This document shows positions 25,800 to 39,030 of a DNA stretch of 64,000 nucleotides, piece after piece (position 1 is the first letter of the stretch; every line of letters begins with the position of its first letter). A model generated the notes under the pieces. The model searched no databases and was not told the DNA's origin. It saw only the letters and a list, made by a program, of their open reading frames with translations. The DNA is from Rhabditoides inermis (taxonomy: Eukaryota > Nematoda > Chromadorea > Rhabditida > Rhabditidae). The DNA lies in contig CAWZYM010000151.1 of assembly GCA_963966185.1 (NCBI GenBank), forward strand, positions 243,501 through 307,500, written 5' to 3'. A program made the translations under genes and the position numbers.

Positions 25800-27059
25800 A
25801 TGAAACTGCCTTTACTTCTTCTGTTTATTCCACTGATTAATGGTAAGATATGTCCGTTTGCAGCGTAGTACTGTATTTTCCAGCGCAACGCGGAGGTAGA
25901 CGATGTCGACGGGAAGGAGAGGTAAGTACGATAAAATCGACAAAATGATATAAATGAATTCTTTTCCCTTTTTCTGAGAATGCAATAACAATAAAAAAGG
26001 ATTAGAACAGAGAGAGCTATTGCAATACGGTACTATTCACTGCGCGCTCTTGAGAGGTACAGCGCGTGCTACTATATTAATTAAGTGTGCGTGTTCCTTT
26101 CAATTTGATTTTCGATTTCCCCAGGTGCACCCTGACATGAACACTTGTACGAAGTTCCGAGTGTGCGTCGCCGGACGACTGACCGAGCAGTTCTGCAATG
26201 AAGACAAGACATTCCACGCCGACAAACGACAGTGCACTTTCGGGTGGGCTCTCCCCCTCTCTCTATCTCTCTCTCTCTCTATTCTGCTTCTCATCAGTCG
26301 CAATCCTGCCTGCTTCGCCGAGTGTCGCGACTCCGACTCGGTCGTGCCACACGACGCGTGTGGCCGTCCGGAGCCGCCGACCACGGCTAGACCGACGACC
26401 ACTACGACTGCGAACTCGCCCGGATGGCACCCGCACCGGCCGCACACGCCAGGACCCCCTTCCCCGCCTGAGTACACACAGCCTCCTAAGCCCCACACCT
26501 ACACGCCTGCCCCGTACACGCAATCGTATTCGACGCACCGACCGCAGCGATGCTCGGTGAGTTGGTGTGACTGTCTGTACGGAGAACAACTTCGTACGAT
26601 GTGGTGGTATTGTTTTGGTGTCTTTCACCGTCTGACACCCACGTGTTGTCTCAGACATCATTGTCATGGAAATGGAAGTGAAAGTGGAAGTTCAAGATGA
26701 GGGATACCGAGTTTCAGGGCGTCGCCTACCGGCCGGCAAGCAAGTGCACGGCATTCGAGCAGTGCGCGCATGGCAAGTGGAAGGTTGGTGTTCGTCTACA
26801 TTCTTCCGTGATCTCCTTAGGTTGAGGGAACGGTGAACAAAGCTCGTCTTTTGGTGTTCGTCTACATTTTCCTGGTATCTCTGAATTGTTTCTGTTGATG
26901 AGATGGCCAGAACAGTGAACAGAGCCCCGTAGCAGAATAAAACTATTTGATCTGTACGTGATCGTGAATTTCCAGGAGATGCCGTGCGCTCCGGGAACTG
27001 CTTGGAACGACAAAATCAAGACTTGCGACCACAAGTATAATGTCGAGGGATGCTATTGA
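25800..27059 (+). CDS. Secreted protein with two chitin-binding (peritrophin-A, CBM14) domains
   Basis: Six exons (25800-25842, 25884-25921, 26125-26243, 26298-26556, 26718-26783, 26976-27059) encode 202 residues. A signal peptide (MKLPLLLLFIPLINA) is followed by a Cys-rich module (CTKFRVCVAGRLTEQFCNED and on to CTFG). A Thr/Pro/His-rich linker of about 65 residues follows, and then a second module (CTAFEQCAHGKWKEMPCAPG to the final VEGCY). The cysteine spacing is that of CBM14 domains, which bind chitin in eggshell, cuticle lining or pharyngeal matrix. The linker looks suited to O-glycosylation. In exon 5 the nearby TGTCTCAG acceptor would give a stop, so the GTTTCAG at 26711-26717 is used. 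Which chitinous structure it serves is unknown. Confidence 0.85.
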
Positions 27060-27313
27060 TGTGGATAAGATCATTCGGCGCAAAAACCTATGTTCAGTTC
27101 TTATGAATTATTTGTACCAGTCAAGTTGACTTTCCAAATAATTTCACAGTCTACGATACACATCCAAACAGTTTCTCAGAGTCAGCCCGGTGTACTATCG
27201 ATAAATCCCCAACAATACTGTGTGAAAGTAGTAATCGATGTGATTGTTATTGTATTTATCGCGCAGCCATTCGTCCCCTTCTATTGTGCGGTGTTGAATG
27301 GGCCGAGAAAGAA

Positions 27314-27359
<46 letters not shown>

Positions 27360-27787
27360 AACTGGCTATGCCTTCATAGAGAGACAAGAAGAAGAAGAGA
27401 TTGTATGTGTATTCATTGTATCTCCCACTGCCGCCGCACAAAGGATGACTCCGTACAGTAATCGTAAAGATGGTGGCATGGTTTGGCGGAGGAGGCATTG
27501 TTACTCCGGTGTACTTGCTAGTGATGAATAGTGTGCGAGGGCTAGCGGAATTCAGCGCGCCTTTGTCTCTCTCACCCCCGACCCGCCGTCTTTGTCTCAA
27601 CCAGTGTCCACATCTGGTTGAATGTATGCGTGTATGTGTATGTGGAAATATCGAGTCGTTTCAAAGGAAGCTCTATGGCTTTTCTCATTGTGGCACCGAT
27701 GACAATGTCGTGTTATTGTGTCCTCTCAATTTATCCCTGCACTTGTGCGGATTTTGTTTATTCGGACTACTGTACGCGAGCGGATCT

Positions 27788-27832
<45 letters not shown>

Positions 27833-27846
27833 ATTTCTCTCTCTTC

Positions 27847-27898
<52 letters not shown>

Positions 27899-28370
27899 CT
27901 TTCTCTCAAGGTGGTCTTCTGGGAACCAACGAGTGTTTCTCCATTGTTGAGATATGAGTCAGAGGCATCGTGCCATCCGGAGTTTCTCTCTCTTCCTCTC
28001 TCCCCCCTCTCTCTCTTTCTCTCTCCCCCCTCTCCCTTTCTCTCTCTCTCTCTCTCTCTCTCTTATCGCTAGTTTATTGTACACACCGAAATAGGAATGA
28101 GTAGGGAGAGGGTGCATAACAATCAAACTGGGTGTTGTCTAGAACGTACACGTCAAAGATAAGAAAATATGCAAGTGTATTCTCGAAAAGACGAAAAGGT
28201 CAGCGGTACCGTGGCGACACAGTGTAACCCCGCGTAAACACAATAAAGAATCCTGCAAATCGGCAACATGCGTGATAAATACAATAGCCCACGATTACAT
28301 AACACGTTTGTTAAAGTGAAGATGAGATGTTGGATGGTCGTCACCATGATTTCGTTTTGTACGCGTCATG
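27060..28370. repeat. Noncoding stretch dominated by CT/GA microsatellites
   Basis: Downstream of the chitin-binding gene. It includes (GA)n at 27316-27350 running into a G9 tract, and long CT tracts at 27790-27900 and 28003-28064. ORFs here are translations of the repeats (Ser/Leu or Arg/Glu runs) and are not genes. Confidence 0.8.
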
Positions 28371-29203
28371 ATCATGTTTGCGATCCCGAATAAGCATTTG
28401 ATTTGTTGTTTCATCCGTGTTTCTAGTGGAAAAAGTTGCGTGCTGGTCCCTCCGGTTCTGCTATACCCACACGCGCTCTCTCTGTGCCGTGGTCCGACAA
28501 AAGAGAGCGTCGCGCCCTGTATTTTCACCGTGTTTGCAGATTGTTTCCGGGTTTGTCTGGCCTCTCTCGATTCTCTCGCCGCCCTCCTCACCCCACACGC
28601 TCTCTCGCACCCGCCGATCGCCTCACTCGTTTGTTCTCTTCTTTCTAAACGGCACCGCACTCACTCCTCTCTTTTTGTGCGCGAAAAAAAACGACGAGGT
28701 TTCCGGCATTCAGCGGTGAGAGAGCGCGCGATCGGAGAGGGGCAGGCGAGAGAGGGAGTGAGGGAGTGAGTGGAGGGGTGAGAGCGCAGACGTGGATGGG
28801 GAATAAACCATGAACAATGCGGGTGTTTGCAGAGTACGCTCTCTCTTTCTATTGCCAAAGTCACCAACACAGTCATTTTGTGGATTTTTTTTCGCGAACC
28901 TGGCCTTGGCATTTTTGTGCTGACGTCACCGGATAGTTGCGTTATATCATTGTTGGTCCCTCTCACTTCCTTCCTTCCTTTCCGGGGGTCAGAGGTCAGG
29001 GGAGAAGCCATGAGCCATATCGCACCCTGTGTAATTACTGTTACCGGCTACTTTGTTCTACTCTTTATGATCCTGTAATTAGCGTAGATCAGTCAATGGT
29101 AGATCAGATAAGGTGGGAAGTGAGTGCGCCGAAAGGCGATCGGGATCCGAACATGGGAAAGTGAGCTTATCTATGCGGGGCGGTCAAGTCTGTCATCTTT
29201 AGA

Positions 29204-29251
<48 letters not shown>

Positions 29252-29538
29252 GTTTATAGTTATCTATGGCAGCGGTCACTTTGGCGTACGTCTTGATCAT
29301 ATCTTGTTTGGATGTGGTGTCAGTGGTGTCGTTATCACTTTCGAAATTCCGGAATCGCCTCACCCTACAAGAGAGAGCACATGACATGGTCAATTCAAAC
29401 ACGCATTCACTTTCTTTGTTATCAACCCGATGCTGCCTTATCGGACGTTCGTTTTAGAGGGGCGAGTTGCAACGTGGGGGTTGACAATCACCTTATCTCT
29501 ATGCGCACTCTACTCTCCCACTACACCTTCTCCCCTCC

Positions 29539-29540
<2 letters not shown>

Positions 29541-29603
<63 letters not shown>
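29541..29603. repeat. (CT)n microsatellite
   Basis: About 60 bases of nearly perfect CT dinucleotide, among the longest simple tracts in the noncoding block before the SOX gene. Confidence 0.9.
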
Positions 29604-29606
<3 letters not shown>

Positions 29607-32595
29607 AATGAGTGTTTACAATGAAACGACTGTGATGCGTGGAATAGCAGTGAGTGCATGTACCTTGCAGGTGACCCTATCATTGTCTCGTTTCACTCCA
29701 ACTATGTACTCTACTGATCTCTCTCTCTCTCTCTCTCTCCCTTCTGCTAATAAAAGAGCGTGATAACTGGATAACAATCGGGTGCGTTGTCTTCTCACTG
29801 GTCGCTGGATCAATCGCACTTTTACCACTCACTGCAGATGCGTACTTTTGTTGTCGCCACTCATTTTGCGAGAGTTTATTTGCGTGCAATTGCAACAAGG
29901 GCGGAGTGGACAGCTGTGTAAGTGATTCAGAAAATACGAGAGAAAGAGAGAGGGCGAGTCGCATTCTTCCATCCCCCTATTCTCTCGAGCACCTTTCGTC
30001 CGCTCAATCCAATCTTCCCAAATAGCCGGCACCGACTCTCTTTGTCTTGTCTTCGTGTAATGGCTTCTCCTTTGTTACTCTACCGTAATCCGTAATTAGC
30101 ATATCCTGTGCCTGGGGCGTGGGGCGCGCGGCGGCACGCTCAAAGGCAGTGAGTGGGTGGTGAGAAGATGGCACCTCTTTCTGAAGACTCGGTGTGAGGT
30201 GCCCACGGCAAATACTCGTTGTGCCATACAGTAGCTGAGCAAATAGGGATGGTACTTGTACTGCAAGCAGTAAGTTGGCGGCGCCGTTTTCATCTGGAGT
30301 GCTTTACAAGAGAGGCGCGCTCGCGCAAACTTTGTAATTATAGGCGGCTCGTTGCGCGATGGGATGACATGGTGATGTAATAGTAGCGAGTGTATTATTC
30401 TACATCTCGACTTGATCCACTCACTCGCTGACCGCTGTAATGCGCGGCAGAGTGCCGGAAGGTTTTGAGTGACATTCTCATATCTCCTCCGCTAGCCCTT
30501 TCTTTCTCCTTTTCTTCAGTGTGCGTGTGTGTGCCTCCCTTACAATTTGGCGGTGGTTGGTGGGAGATGAGAGTGTATTACACAATGGCCCCCGATGCTT
30601 TCCTCTGCCGTAGTCAACTCACCGTATCTCTATTCCTATCGCACAATAGCTCCCCCACTCACTCAAAGCGGCCTCCCGGATTTACAGTCGTCATTGTGGT
30701 CCCCTGATGTTATCTCAGAGAACGCGCAAGCCGCCGTCACTCACTTCCACACCTGCCGCCACCTCCTATGGTCCCTGACAATACAGTACTTCTACAGTAG
30801 CCAGTGTCTTATTTGAAACGCGCGCTGCTGGCGTTTCTCTGACGCTCTCCACGAATCGCGTGCTCTCTCGCGCCTTTGTCGCCTTTATGTCGCTGCGCGT
30901 TTTGTATTGGAGCGATTGTCTCGCGTGAATGGAATGAGAGAGAGAAGGAGAGAAAGGGAAAGAGAAACAAGCCATTTTGGAATCCAGATGTCTCCCCCTC
31001 GCTCCTTCAATATACGTCTGTTTGTGTCTAGGGTTTAGGGGCGCCCCTCTATTCAACCGGCGCATTCGCCTCTCGCCTTTCTAAGAAGGATAGGCCCCCC
31101 GGATGATAACTATGTGACAATCACCCGTCGCTCGCGATTTTGTACGATTTGGTGTCCTAAGCTGTCTTGTCAGCTTTCGTCGATGGATAGAGCGAGTCAA
31201 AATCTCCACATTTGGTCTCTCTCGCTCTCTATCCGTTAATAAATCCGGAATACACATCTCACCTCTCTCTCTCTCTGTGTAACAATATCCTGAAGCCACA
31301 ATAGCCATGGTGGGGAAGGTGAGATTATGATTATCTCTCTCTCTCTGAATCTCTGCCCTCAGGCAGTGTGCGAGGGGAGAGAGAGGACGATTTATCACCG
31401 CGTATCATTGCAGCACTCATATCCTCTCTCACTTTCCTCCTTTCCAAAAGGGCTTCCATGTGGCGCTGCACTCGCATTTCCATTATTAGTATGATCGATT
31501 GTCTCCCTCTCATTCTCTTCTCTCAATAGAATCTGATTGTCATCCGTCCTTTCAAGAGAGGGAGGGATGGTGAGAGGATGCGTCCTCTCATATTAGTGCC
31601 CTATTCGCGTATATTGCAGTGGCTGCGCCTTTGTTCGCACCCGACATTTCCTTCCATGTCCTCATTATTATGAGAGGAGGCGCCCCCGGATAAGAGAGAG
31701 GGGATGAAGCAGCTTCCAATTAGAATCTCTCGCGCACTAAATTTGCATGACTCTCCTGGAATGGCAGGCTCTCTCGCTGTCTCTGATCAGATCCCTGTCC
31801 CGCACCTGATCTACCGTCTCTTCTCCTAATGATCTTCTCGCTCCCACTGTGCTAGCCATATTATCACCGGCCGACATGTGTCCGTTTATAGGTGATAGAG
31901 TGAGTGACCTTCCGCCGCCTGCGCCCTCTCGCCGCGCCCACTCTTTCCGCGCTTATCACTCTGCCGCTCCAGGAATTCCCCGCTCTCTCCATCCATCTCT
32001 GCCCGCTGACCGGGTGATATCTAGGAGTGATTATGATTGTTGTGGGCTGGACCATACAATGACTGCACAGTCGCACAACAATCTGAGAGAGAGCGACCAT
32101 CTGATAAGGTCATGCCTGCGCGCTCTCACTTGAGCACGGTCTCTCGCCGCTCACTCTGCGCTCACCGCTCACTCCCTCGAGGAGAGACGAGACCATTGCT
32201 GATACCGCTCTCTCTACAATTACTCGCTGCAAGGTCGCCTCGCGGTCACTATACTCTTTCCTTATGTCATTCCAGACTGTCACTTGTCAAAACGGGACAT
32301 TCCCGTCACTTCCTACAACGACCTTTGTTTCACTCGTTCAAAAGTTGCGTGAGCGCTGTGGTCACTCGCCCCGCCCACAACCGCACGTCCCGCCCCCTTT
32401 GTACAAGTATGTCCAATTATGGCTATTGAGAGAGAGAGGCACGCAACGTGGCCCGCGGGCTCGATTTCTCAGAGTTCCATGCACAGTTTTTTGATCTCCC
32501 TCGTTAGTTCCATTCTATTACTTTGATTCCTATTCCGGGCTTTGCGACTCAGGCATGACGCATGTTTGAGTCTCTTCATATCCCCCATTCGCTCG

Positions 32596-32599
<4 letters not shown>

Positions 32600-32641
<42 letters not shown>
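32600..32641. repeat. (CT)n microsatellite
   Basis: About 42 bases of perfect CT dinucleotide in the noncoding block upstream of the SOX gene. Confidence 0.9.
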
Positions 32642-32644
<3 letters not shown>

Positions 32645-34095
32645 TGGGATGCCAAAACGCGAGCGGGGTACAGTCTTGCTAGCGAGGTAGCGAGTCTGTC
32701 TACTCACTCCTCTTCTATTCGTTCTGTGTCAGAGTCGGCTGGTTGGTGTGTATTGTAAGAGACAGCCCTCTCCTCTTCTCCCTCGCCCCATTCATTTCAT
32801 TGTCCGCGCCACTCTTTTGATATATTTCTGGTAGAGGTTGTCTCTCTCTCTCTCTCACTCTTTCTCACTCACTCGCACAGAGAGAGAGTGAGGTATTCAG
32901 TATTCTCTCTCACTACCACAGTAGAGTTTTCTGCCATTCACAATAGCCGCGGCCCGTGTCATTGTTTGTTGGGAAAGAGAAGAGTGTGTGAGGGTTGCGC
33001 GCACACACTCCCCACATCTACAGTACCTTTTACCTCTACCTCACTTCCACCCACTCACGTGTCTGCGCCCTCCTCGCACCGCGCACTCCCTCCTCGCTCT
33101 CCTCTCTCGCACCCACGCCTGAGGACCATTCGGTTTCGGGCCATATTCCTGTTTCGTGTTTGTTTGTTTTCCGCGCGGCCGTCGTCGACGATTGTTCGTC
33201 TTTCTTTTGAGCCGGAAGGGGAAGTGGCGATTGTGGCTGCTGTCCCACCTCTCCCTCTCTCTCCTGTCACTCTCTTCCGGAGAGACTACTGTTCCGAACC
33301 TATTGCCGCGTTCAAAGCAGTGTGCCGCCTTGCTACAGGCGGTTCGCACCGTCCATTCAAACCGTCTGTCTCTTTGGTCGCTGCCGGATCGCACCTCTTT
33401 CTGTAATGGAACGCCTCTCTCTCATTCTCTCACTACTACTTATCGCAGGCTAATATCGTGTTTTTATTGGGAACACCGCTCACGGTATATTCCGACAAAA
33501 GCAACGGCTGACCGCCCGCGCCCCTGACTCGCGCCCTCTCCGATCTACCTGTGTCTAGCCGCTTTGGCGTCTGCGCGCTCTCCGATTTGCGCGCTGCCTG
33601 CGCGACTGTCTAGACAGTGGCGGCGGTATCACTGGTCACTGTGTCCATTGTTTGTAGCGCTGGCCGTGTTTTGGCGCTCATTGTTCTTTAATTTCTTCTT
33701 TTTCGCGCAATCGCATGGGCTCAGTCAGCAGTGTGCAGCCGCTGTATCCTACTGTCTCTCCGTTTGCACCTTGCCATTGTCCCGACGCTCTGCACCTCTC
33801 CAATTCCCACGCTCTCTCCCCGTTCTCGCACGATGCCTATTCTAATGATATTCTAATGCAATCCCGCGCGGTCATATAAGCACTTTCACCTGTCTCTCTC
33901 TCTTCCTCCCTCTTTCTCGCCTTCCATACACGGTCGCATTGATTCAAACATTTCTCTCTTGTATGGGGCCTATCAACCTTCGTCCTTTTGTCGCAGCAAT
34001 CGCCATTCTACAATGCCCCTTCTCTGCTCACCCACTCTCTCTCTCTTCCACCACCACAATAGCATGTCTCATCGAAACGACTGAAAAACGCGCGT

Positions 34096-34129
<34 letters not shown>

Positions 34130-34991
34130 GCACAGATGCAATCATAGCAAGAGAAGAGAGAGTGAGAGAGAATGTCAGATAATGGTCAGTATAACCGACT
34201 TCCCATTCGCGCTATTGTTCTCATTGTCGTGCGCGTCGGGCTTCCGCGTTACAGTATGATTAAATCATCTACAGTATCCGCTCTTTGCAGGCTTCTCACG
34301 ACGGCCCGCGCGCTCGCAGTGAGTTCCTTTCCCGCTGGCATGTCCGCGCTTCAGGTGAGACAATGGTTCCTTAGTGAGAGGGGAGAGGGTCCGTACCCGC
34401 CGGCTACTGTCACTCACTCACTGTCGCCTAATCGAGTTAGCGCTGTGAACTCTCCGTAGCCGCGGGTCTCTCACAGCGAGGCGCGAAGGTCCGCCGGCGA
34501 GGGACGGACCGAACGTATCCGCAGGTGGCACAAGTGGTCCGTATATAGTAGCAAGACCGCGATTGTAGTCAGTGTCAGTGTCTCGCACGTTTCTGCGCTG
34601 CGCACTTCAGATATATCCCCAGTCTCTCGCTTTCTCATGAATTGCACACAATGTAATGTGTCGCATTGGCGTCAGGTGACCGCAGCGATTGTGACGGCTC
34701 CGCTATTCTATGTACATCCCTCTCACTCTCATACACTCTCACATAGCGCTCATTAAACGTGGTGTATGGGATTGAATGGCGGAGACTTGCCCATAACCTA
34801 TCCCCGGCACCCTTTCGCCTTTATCCGGCCTTAATCATTGCTTGGAAACGCCCTCTCTCTCTAGTTCCCCCGCGGCATCCACTCATTAGTCCACTGTTGC
34901 GTTTGTATGCGTATGTGCGCGTGTGTTACTACCTAGTGATTACCGGTTACTCGCATTGCAGATTGACACATCCTCTCCCACCAGCACTACG

Positions 34992-35817
34992 ATGTCGCAG
35001 TTTCCCACGCCGCCGCCTACCGTAGCCGCGCTCATTGCGGCTACCGTACCCTCGCTCGCCACTACCGTATCCTCGGCCAACACGTCCGCAGCCACCTCGC
35101 CCACCGCCACCACAGGTTGGTTAGGCCCGGTATTTTACAGGCGCCCTAACGCTCCTATTTCAGTGACCCCCGCCTGGCAGCCGGAGTTTGTGAATCGACG
35201 CGAGTTCGGCACGGATCGCACGCCGACTGGCGAGAAGATCAAGCGACCGATGAACGCGTTCATGGTGGGTTACTGTACTCTATCTCGGGGTTACTGTATT
35301 TTGAATCTCTCGTTACCGTATACCTTTCAGGTGTGGGCACAGATGCGTCGCGCCGAGATCACCGCCACCTCCGCCAAGGTGCACAACAGTCTCATCAGTA
35401 AGGTGAGTACTGTAGTTTCTTACTGTAGTATCGATTGGGGTACTGTATCACTGGCATACAATACTGTACACTCTTCAGGCCCTTGGCGCGGAGTGGAAGA
35501 CGATGTCGGAGGAGCAGAAGGCGCCTTTCGTGCAGCGGGCGAAGGAGCTGCGGGACGAGCTGTTCCGCGAGCACCCCAACTACGTGTACCGGCCGCGCAA
35601 GAGGAAGCAGCCGCTGTCCTCGTCGACCCCCGCCCCGCCGGCCAAGATGGCGTCCCCGCCGTCGCCTGCCGAGGAGAAGCCGGCCGCCGACCTGCTGCCC
35701 ATGCTCTTCCCCCTGTTGGGGCAGCTCGGACAGACCCCCGCCGTCAACCCCCTCCTCTTGAACCAACTCCTATACTCGCAGCTGTTGGCGCAGATGATGA
35801 CGGCCAAGCCGCAGTAG
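34992..35817 (+). CDS. SOX-family HMG-box transcription factor (211 aa)
   Basis: Four exons (34992-35115, 35164-35264, 35331-35402, 35479-35817, TAG). The HMG box spans roughly residues 65-140 and opens IKRPMNAFMVWAQMRRAE. The RPMNAFMVW core is diagnostic of SOX proteins, which bend DNA at (A/T)ACAA(A/T)G sites in the nucleus. The box continues KALGAEWKTMSEEQKAPFVQ and ends EHPNYVYRPRKRK, where the basic cluster can act as a nuclear signal. Flanks are a Thr/Ala/Ser-rich N-terminus and a Pro/Leu-rich C-terminus. LGAEWKTMSEE resembles group B, but the helix 1-2 region (TATSAKVHNSLIS) is divergent, so I leave the subgroup open. An acceptor at 34961 precedes a 30-base 5' UTR. Introns carry repeated TACTGTA motifs. 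Confidence 0.92.
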
Positions 35818-36395
35818 GTGTAGTGCGAGTCTCTCTCTTCAACTCAGGCGGGGGGCGCGCGCACCCTCTCTGTGTGTGGGGGGCCGCCGACCCCCGCGCG
35901 CGCACATACCCTCGGCATATCCTTTATCGACGATGATTTCGGCGCGCGCGGCGCGGTGCGTGCGTGTGCGTCTCTCTCCCCGCTCGCCTCATTCGGGTCT
36001 CTTTGTGTTTGTCTGTGTGCATTTTTCCCTGTCGTCCACACCCAGAGATTCTGTTTTCGATTATTATGTGTGTCTTTGTGTGTCCGTGTCACGATTCAGT
36101 GGTTTCTTCTCCCTCTCTCATTGTAATTCATATCCCATAGAGCTCCGTTCCTTCTCAGATTGTATATCAGTAGCGCACGAAACGTCTAGGACCCCTCGCC
36201 TCGTACATACAGTTCTATATATATCATTATTCTATATACACATATCGTTATATATAAAGTTGTTATACATTCAACGGGGGATTGTGTGCGCGCGCACTTG
36301 TCGCACGGCAAAAGAGTGTGAATAATAATTTATTAGATTTGTTGCGCGATGTGGGAATATGTTACACGGTGCGAAATGTACCTAGAAACACGTGC
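35818..36395. other. Convergent spacer between the SOX and IgGFc-domain genes
   Basis: Contains GC- and CT-rich sequence, then an AT-rich part (36205-36265) with TATATA tracts and an AATAATAATT cluster near 36322. It must hold the 3' ends of both convergent genes. No further gene is seen. Confidence 0.5.
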
Positions 36396-38975
36396 TTACA
36401 GAAATAGCGCAACGGCGAGTGAAACAAGGAGGGGAACGGCTGGACAGGACTTGGTTGTTGTGGCCTGTGGCGTGGTAGTAGTGGCCTTGTTGATGGGGGT
36501 CGTGGTGGTTGCGGTAGTGGTCGACCCTCCCGGAGTCGGCGTCGACCCTCCCGGAGTCGGCGTCGATCCTCCCGTCGGTGTCGACCCTCCCGGAGTCGGC
36601 GTCGATCCTCCCGTCGGTGTCGATCCTCCAGGCGTCGCCGGTCCCACAGTAGGCGTCACAGGAGGGTTCGTCGGACTGGTCACCAGCGGGGTGGTCGTCT
36701 GTCCAGTGGTCGTCGTCGGCGGGACGGTGGTAGTGACGTTGGGCAAGAGGATCACTTGCTGTCCTGCAATGGTTGTTGGGGGGAGCTGGGTTGGAAGGAG
36801 ACTGACTGTTGATGCCTCCGATGTATCCCCACGCGTTGCCCGCGCCGTTCGACCCGGTCACGTAGTACGTGTACGGCATTGGGTCAGTGTTCGTCGGCAC
36901 AGCGATCTGAACCGTGGGAAATTGCATAGTTTCCAAAAATCAATTGTACACAACCTTTCGTAAAGGATTAAACACGTTTATGCTGTCCATATTGACCTTT
37001 GAGGCATGTATGAAAGCTGCCCGCGTATAGAGTTGAAACGATAACCCAAGAAGTGGGCTATGGTGTAGGGCCATAGTCTTCCTTTAAACTTCCGTAGATG
37101 TAGAGTACTCATAAGTCTCATAAATCGACGGCTAAGTTTAGAAGTTGAGAAGTTGATGTATTCCCTGTACGATGTACCTTGTGGAATCCGGGCTCGAGGT
37201 TTCCCAGCTCGTAGCTGTAGTACGGCTTCTCGTCGGTCAGTATCCGCGTGTGGTTGTTTCCGATCAGGTCGTCGAACGCTTTCTGACCGTCGATCGTCAT
37301 CGCAATAAACGCACTGATTTCTGCGATCACCTGAAACAGCACGTCTCTCCATCCCCTTTCTTTCTTTCTCCCCATCTCTCCCCCTTCCTCCCTCCCACCT
37401 GAATCTTATCGTCTGGGTTTCTGGTGTAGAAGACGCTGTTTCCGGTGAGAAACTGGGACGTGGCGGGGACGTTGTCGATGAATGCTCCCTGGGCGACTCC
37501 GTTGGACGCAGCAGAGGGCACGGCTCCGACGCGAGTCATCTGCACCACGCCCTGGCTGAAACAGCCATTCTATTGTGCTGAAGCACTTCATCGCTTTGTC
37601 CGCAACGTATCATATGTAATTGAAGCCCCTGTCTATCGCCCGTTAATAGAGTAGAGTCCTATGCGATCATATCACGCCGACATTTGTCATCCACATTTTG
37701 CCATCATACAAGACATTTACCTAAGTTGTTCTATTGTGGCGGCTCCGCAGCGAATACAATTGCATTACTTGGGAGGTGACTGCCGGCGCCGAGGTTGATG
37801 CGTGCATTGTCTCTTTTGTTTCGCGTAGGTATTACCGCTTTTTGTACTTTCATCACCTCTTTTGTCGGGTAATCTCAACTCTCTTTCACTCCTTTTTCCG
37901 ACGCCATCGAGGGATTTGCAGTCGGTGTCGGGGACAGTTTCCCACTGTGTTTCATGCAATCGGAAAGGCGACGAAATGTCGCGCGATATCCGGGGATAAT
38001 CAGAAATGTAGCTGCTAGATGTAATTGTTTAAACGAAGCTAATATCTTGGGTTTGCTCGCAAGGATTTTGTCGGCGATAAACATGTTTTAGTCAGTTTAG
38101 TTCACGTGAGATCGTAGATAATCGTGATAAACGATTGACGACAGCAGAATCTGAAAGAGTAGCAAACTAGCAAACCTATAGAGCGCGGCAAAAAGAGCAT
38201 CGAATCGTGTTAGACAGAGTTTGATCGGAAACGGCTCTGTCTATCTCGCATGAAATGACACATGGTTGGCGGTCCAGGTCTCACGCACTCACAGATACTC
38301 AAGCTCCGTAAGATACAATGTTAGCAAGACAGTTAACTTTTTCTTGCCGCCTCTAGTCGTGCAGGTCGAACGAAATCTGGAAGAGCCAACCTGGATTCAA
38401 CAACGAGCTCGGATCCCAGGGTGGCGGTAGTGGCCTTGAGAACAGTGGTCGAGTCGGGGCTGATCGCGAGATTTGCGCGCACTCCGGTCGCTCCGAGAAT
38501 AGTGGCTGAAAACGGTACTGTAGGCTGTAGGTGTTTGTTTATCAGTCTGACTTATTGGCATGACAAACTGGTAGCATACAATCCTACAGTTGGGAATTGG
38601 AGGCTGAAACAGTGCGGGACTGCTCTTACTGTAGGTGTACGGTAGATATTACTGTAGATGTACGATACTGAACACACACGTCATTCTCTTTCAACTCTCT
38701 TGCCGGTTTGTAGCGTTTGCGAACAATCCGCAATCAGAAAGCTCGCATGGTTTCCCACAATCTCCTCTCTTTTCAGTTTTCAATGCAACCACTGTGTGTG
38801 TGAGCCTACAATTGTTACGCGCGTATTATCTCCGCTCGCTACCGTATCTCCTGGTGAAACACTAATGAGTCGCGATTCATCTCGATACAAAAGAGAGGCG
38901 CTGTTTCGCATGGGTTTCAAGCTCTCTCTCCCTCCATCTCTCTCTCTCTCCCTCCATCTCTCTCTCTCTCTCCCC

Positions 38976-39030
<55 letters not shown>

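Larger units (their letters stand above)
28371..34961. other. CT-rich region upstream of the SOX gene, no supported coding exon
   Basis: About 6.6 kb with a strong plus-strand pyrimidine bias and many CTCTCTC motifs. Main CT tracts lie at 29209-29247, 29541-29603, 32600-32641 and 34099-34126. I find no exon chain with sensible phases. A 28-base exon-like segment at 34291-34318 (TTTGCAG before it, GTGAGT after it) could be a 5' UTR exon. The stretch may hold SOX regulatory sequence. Confidence 0.5.
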
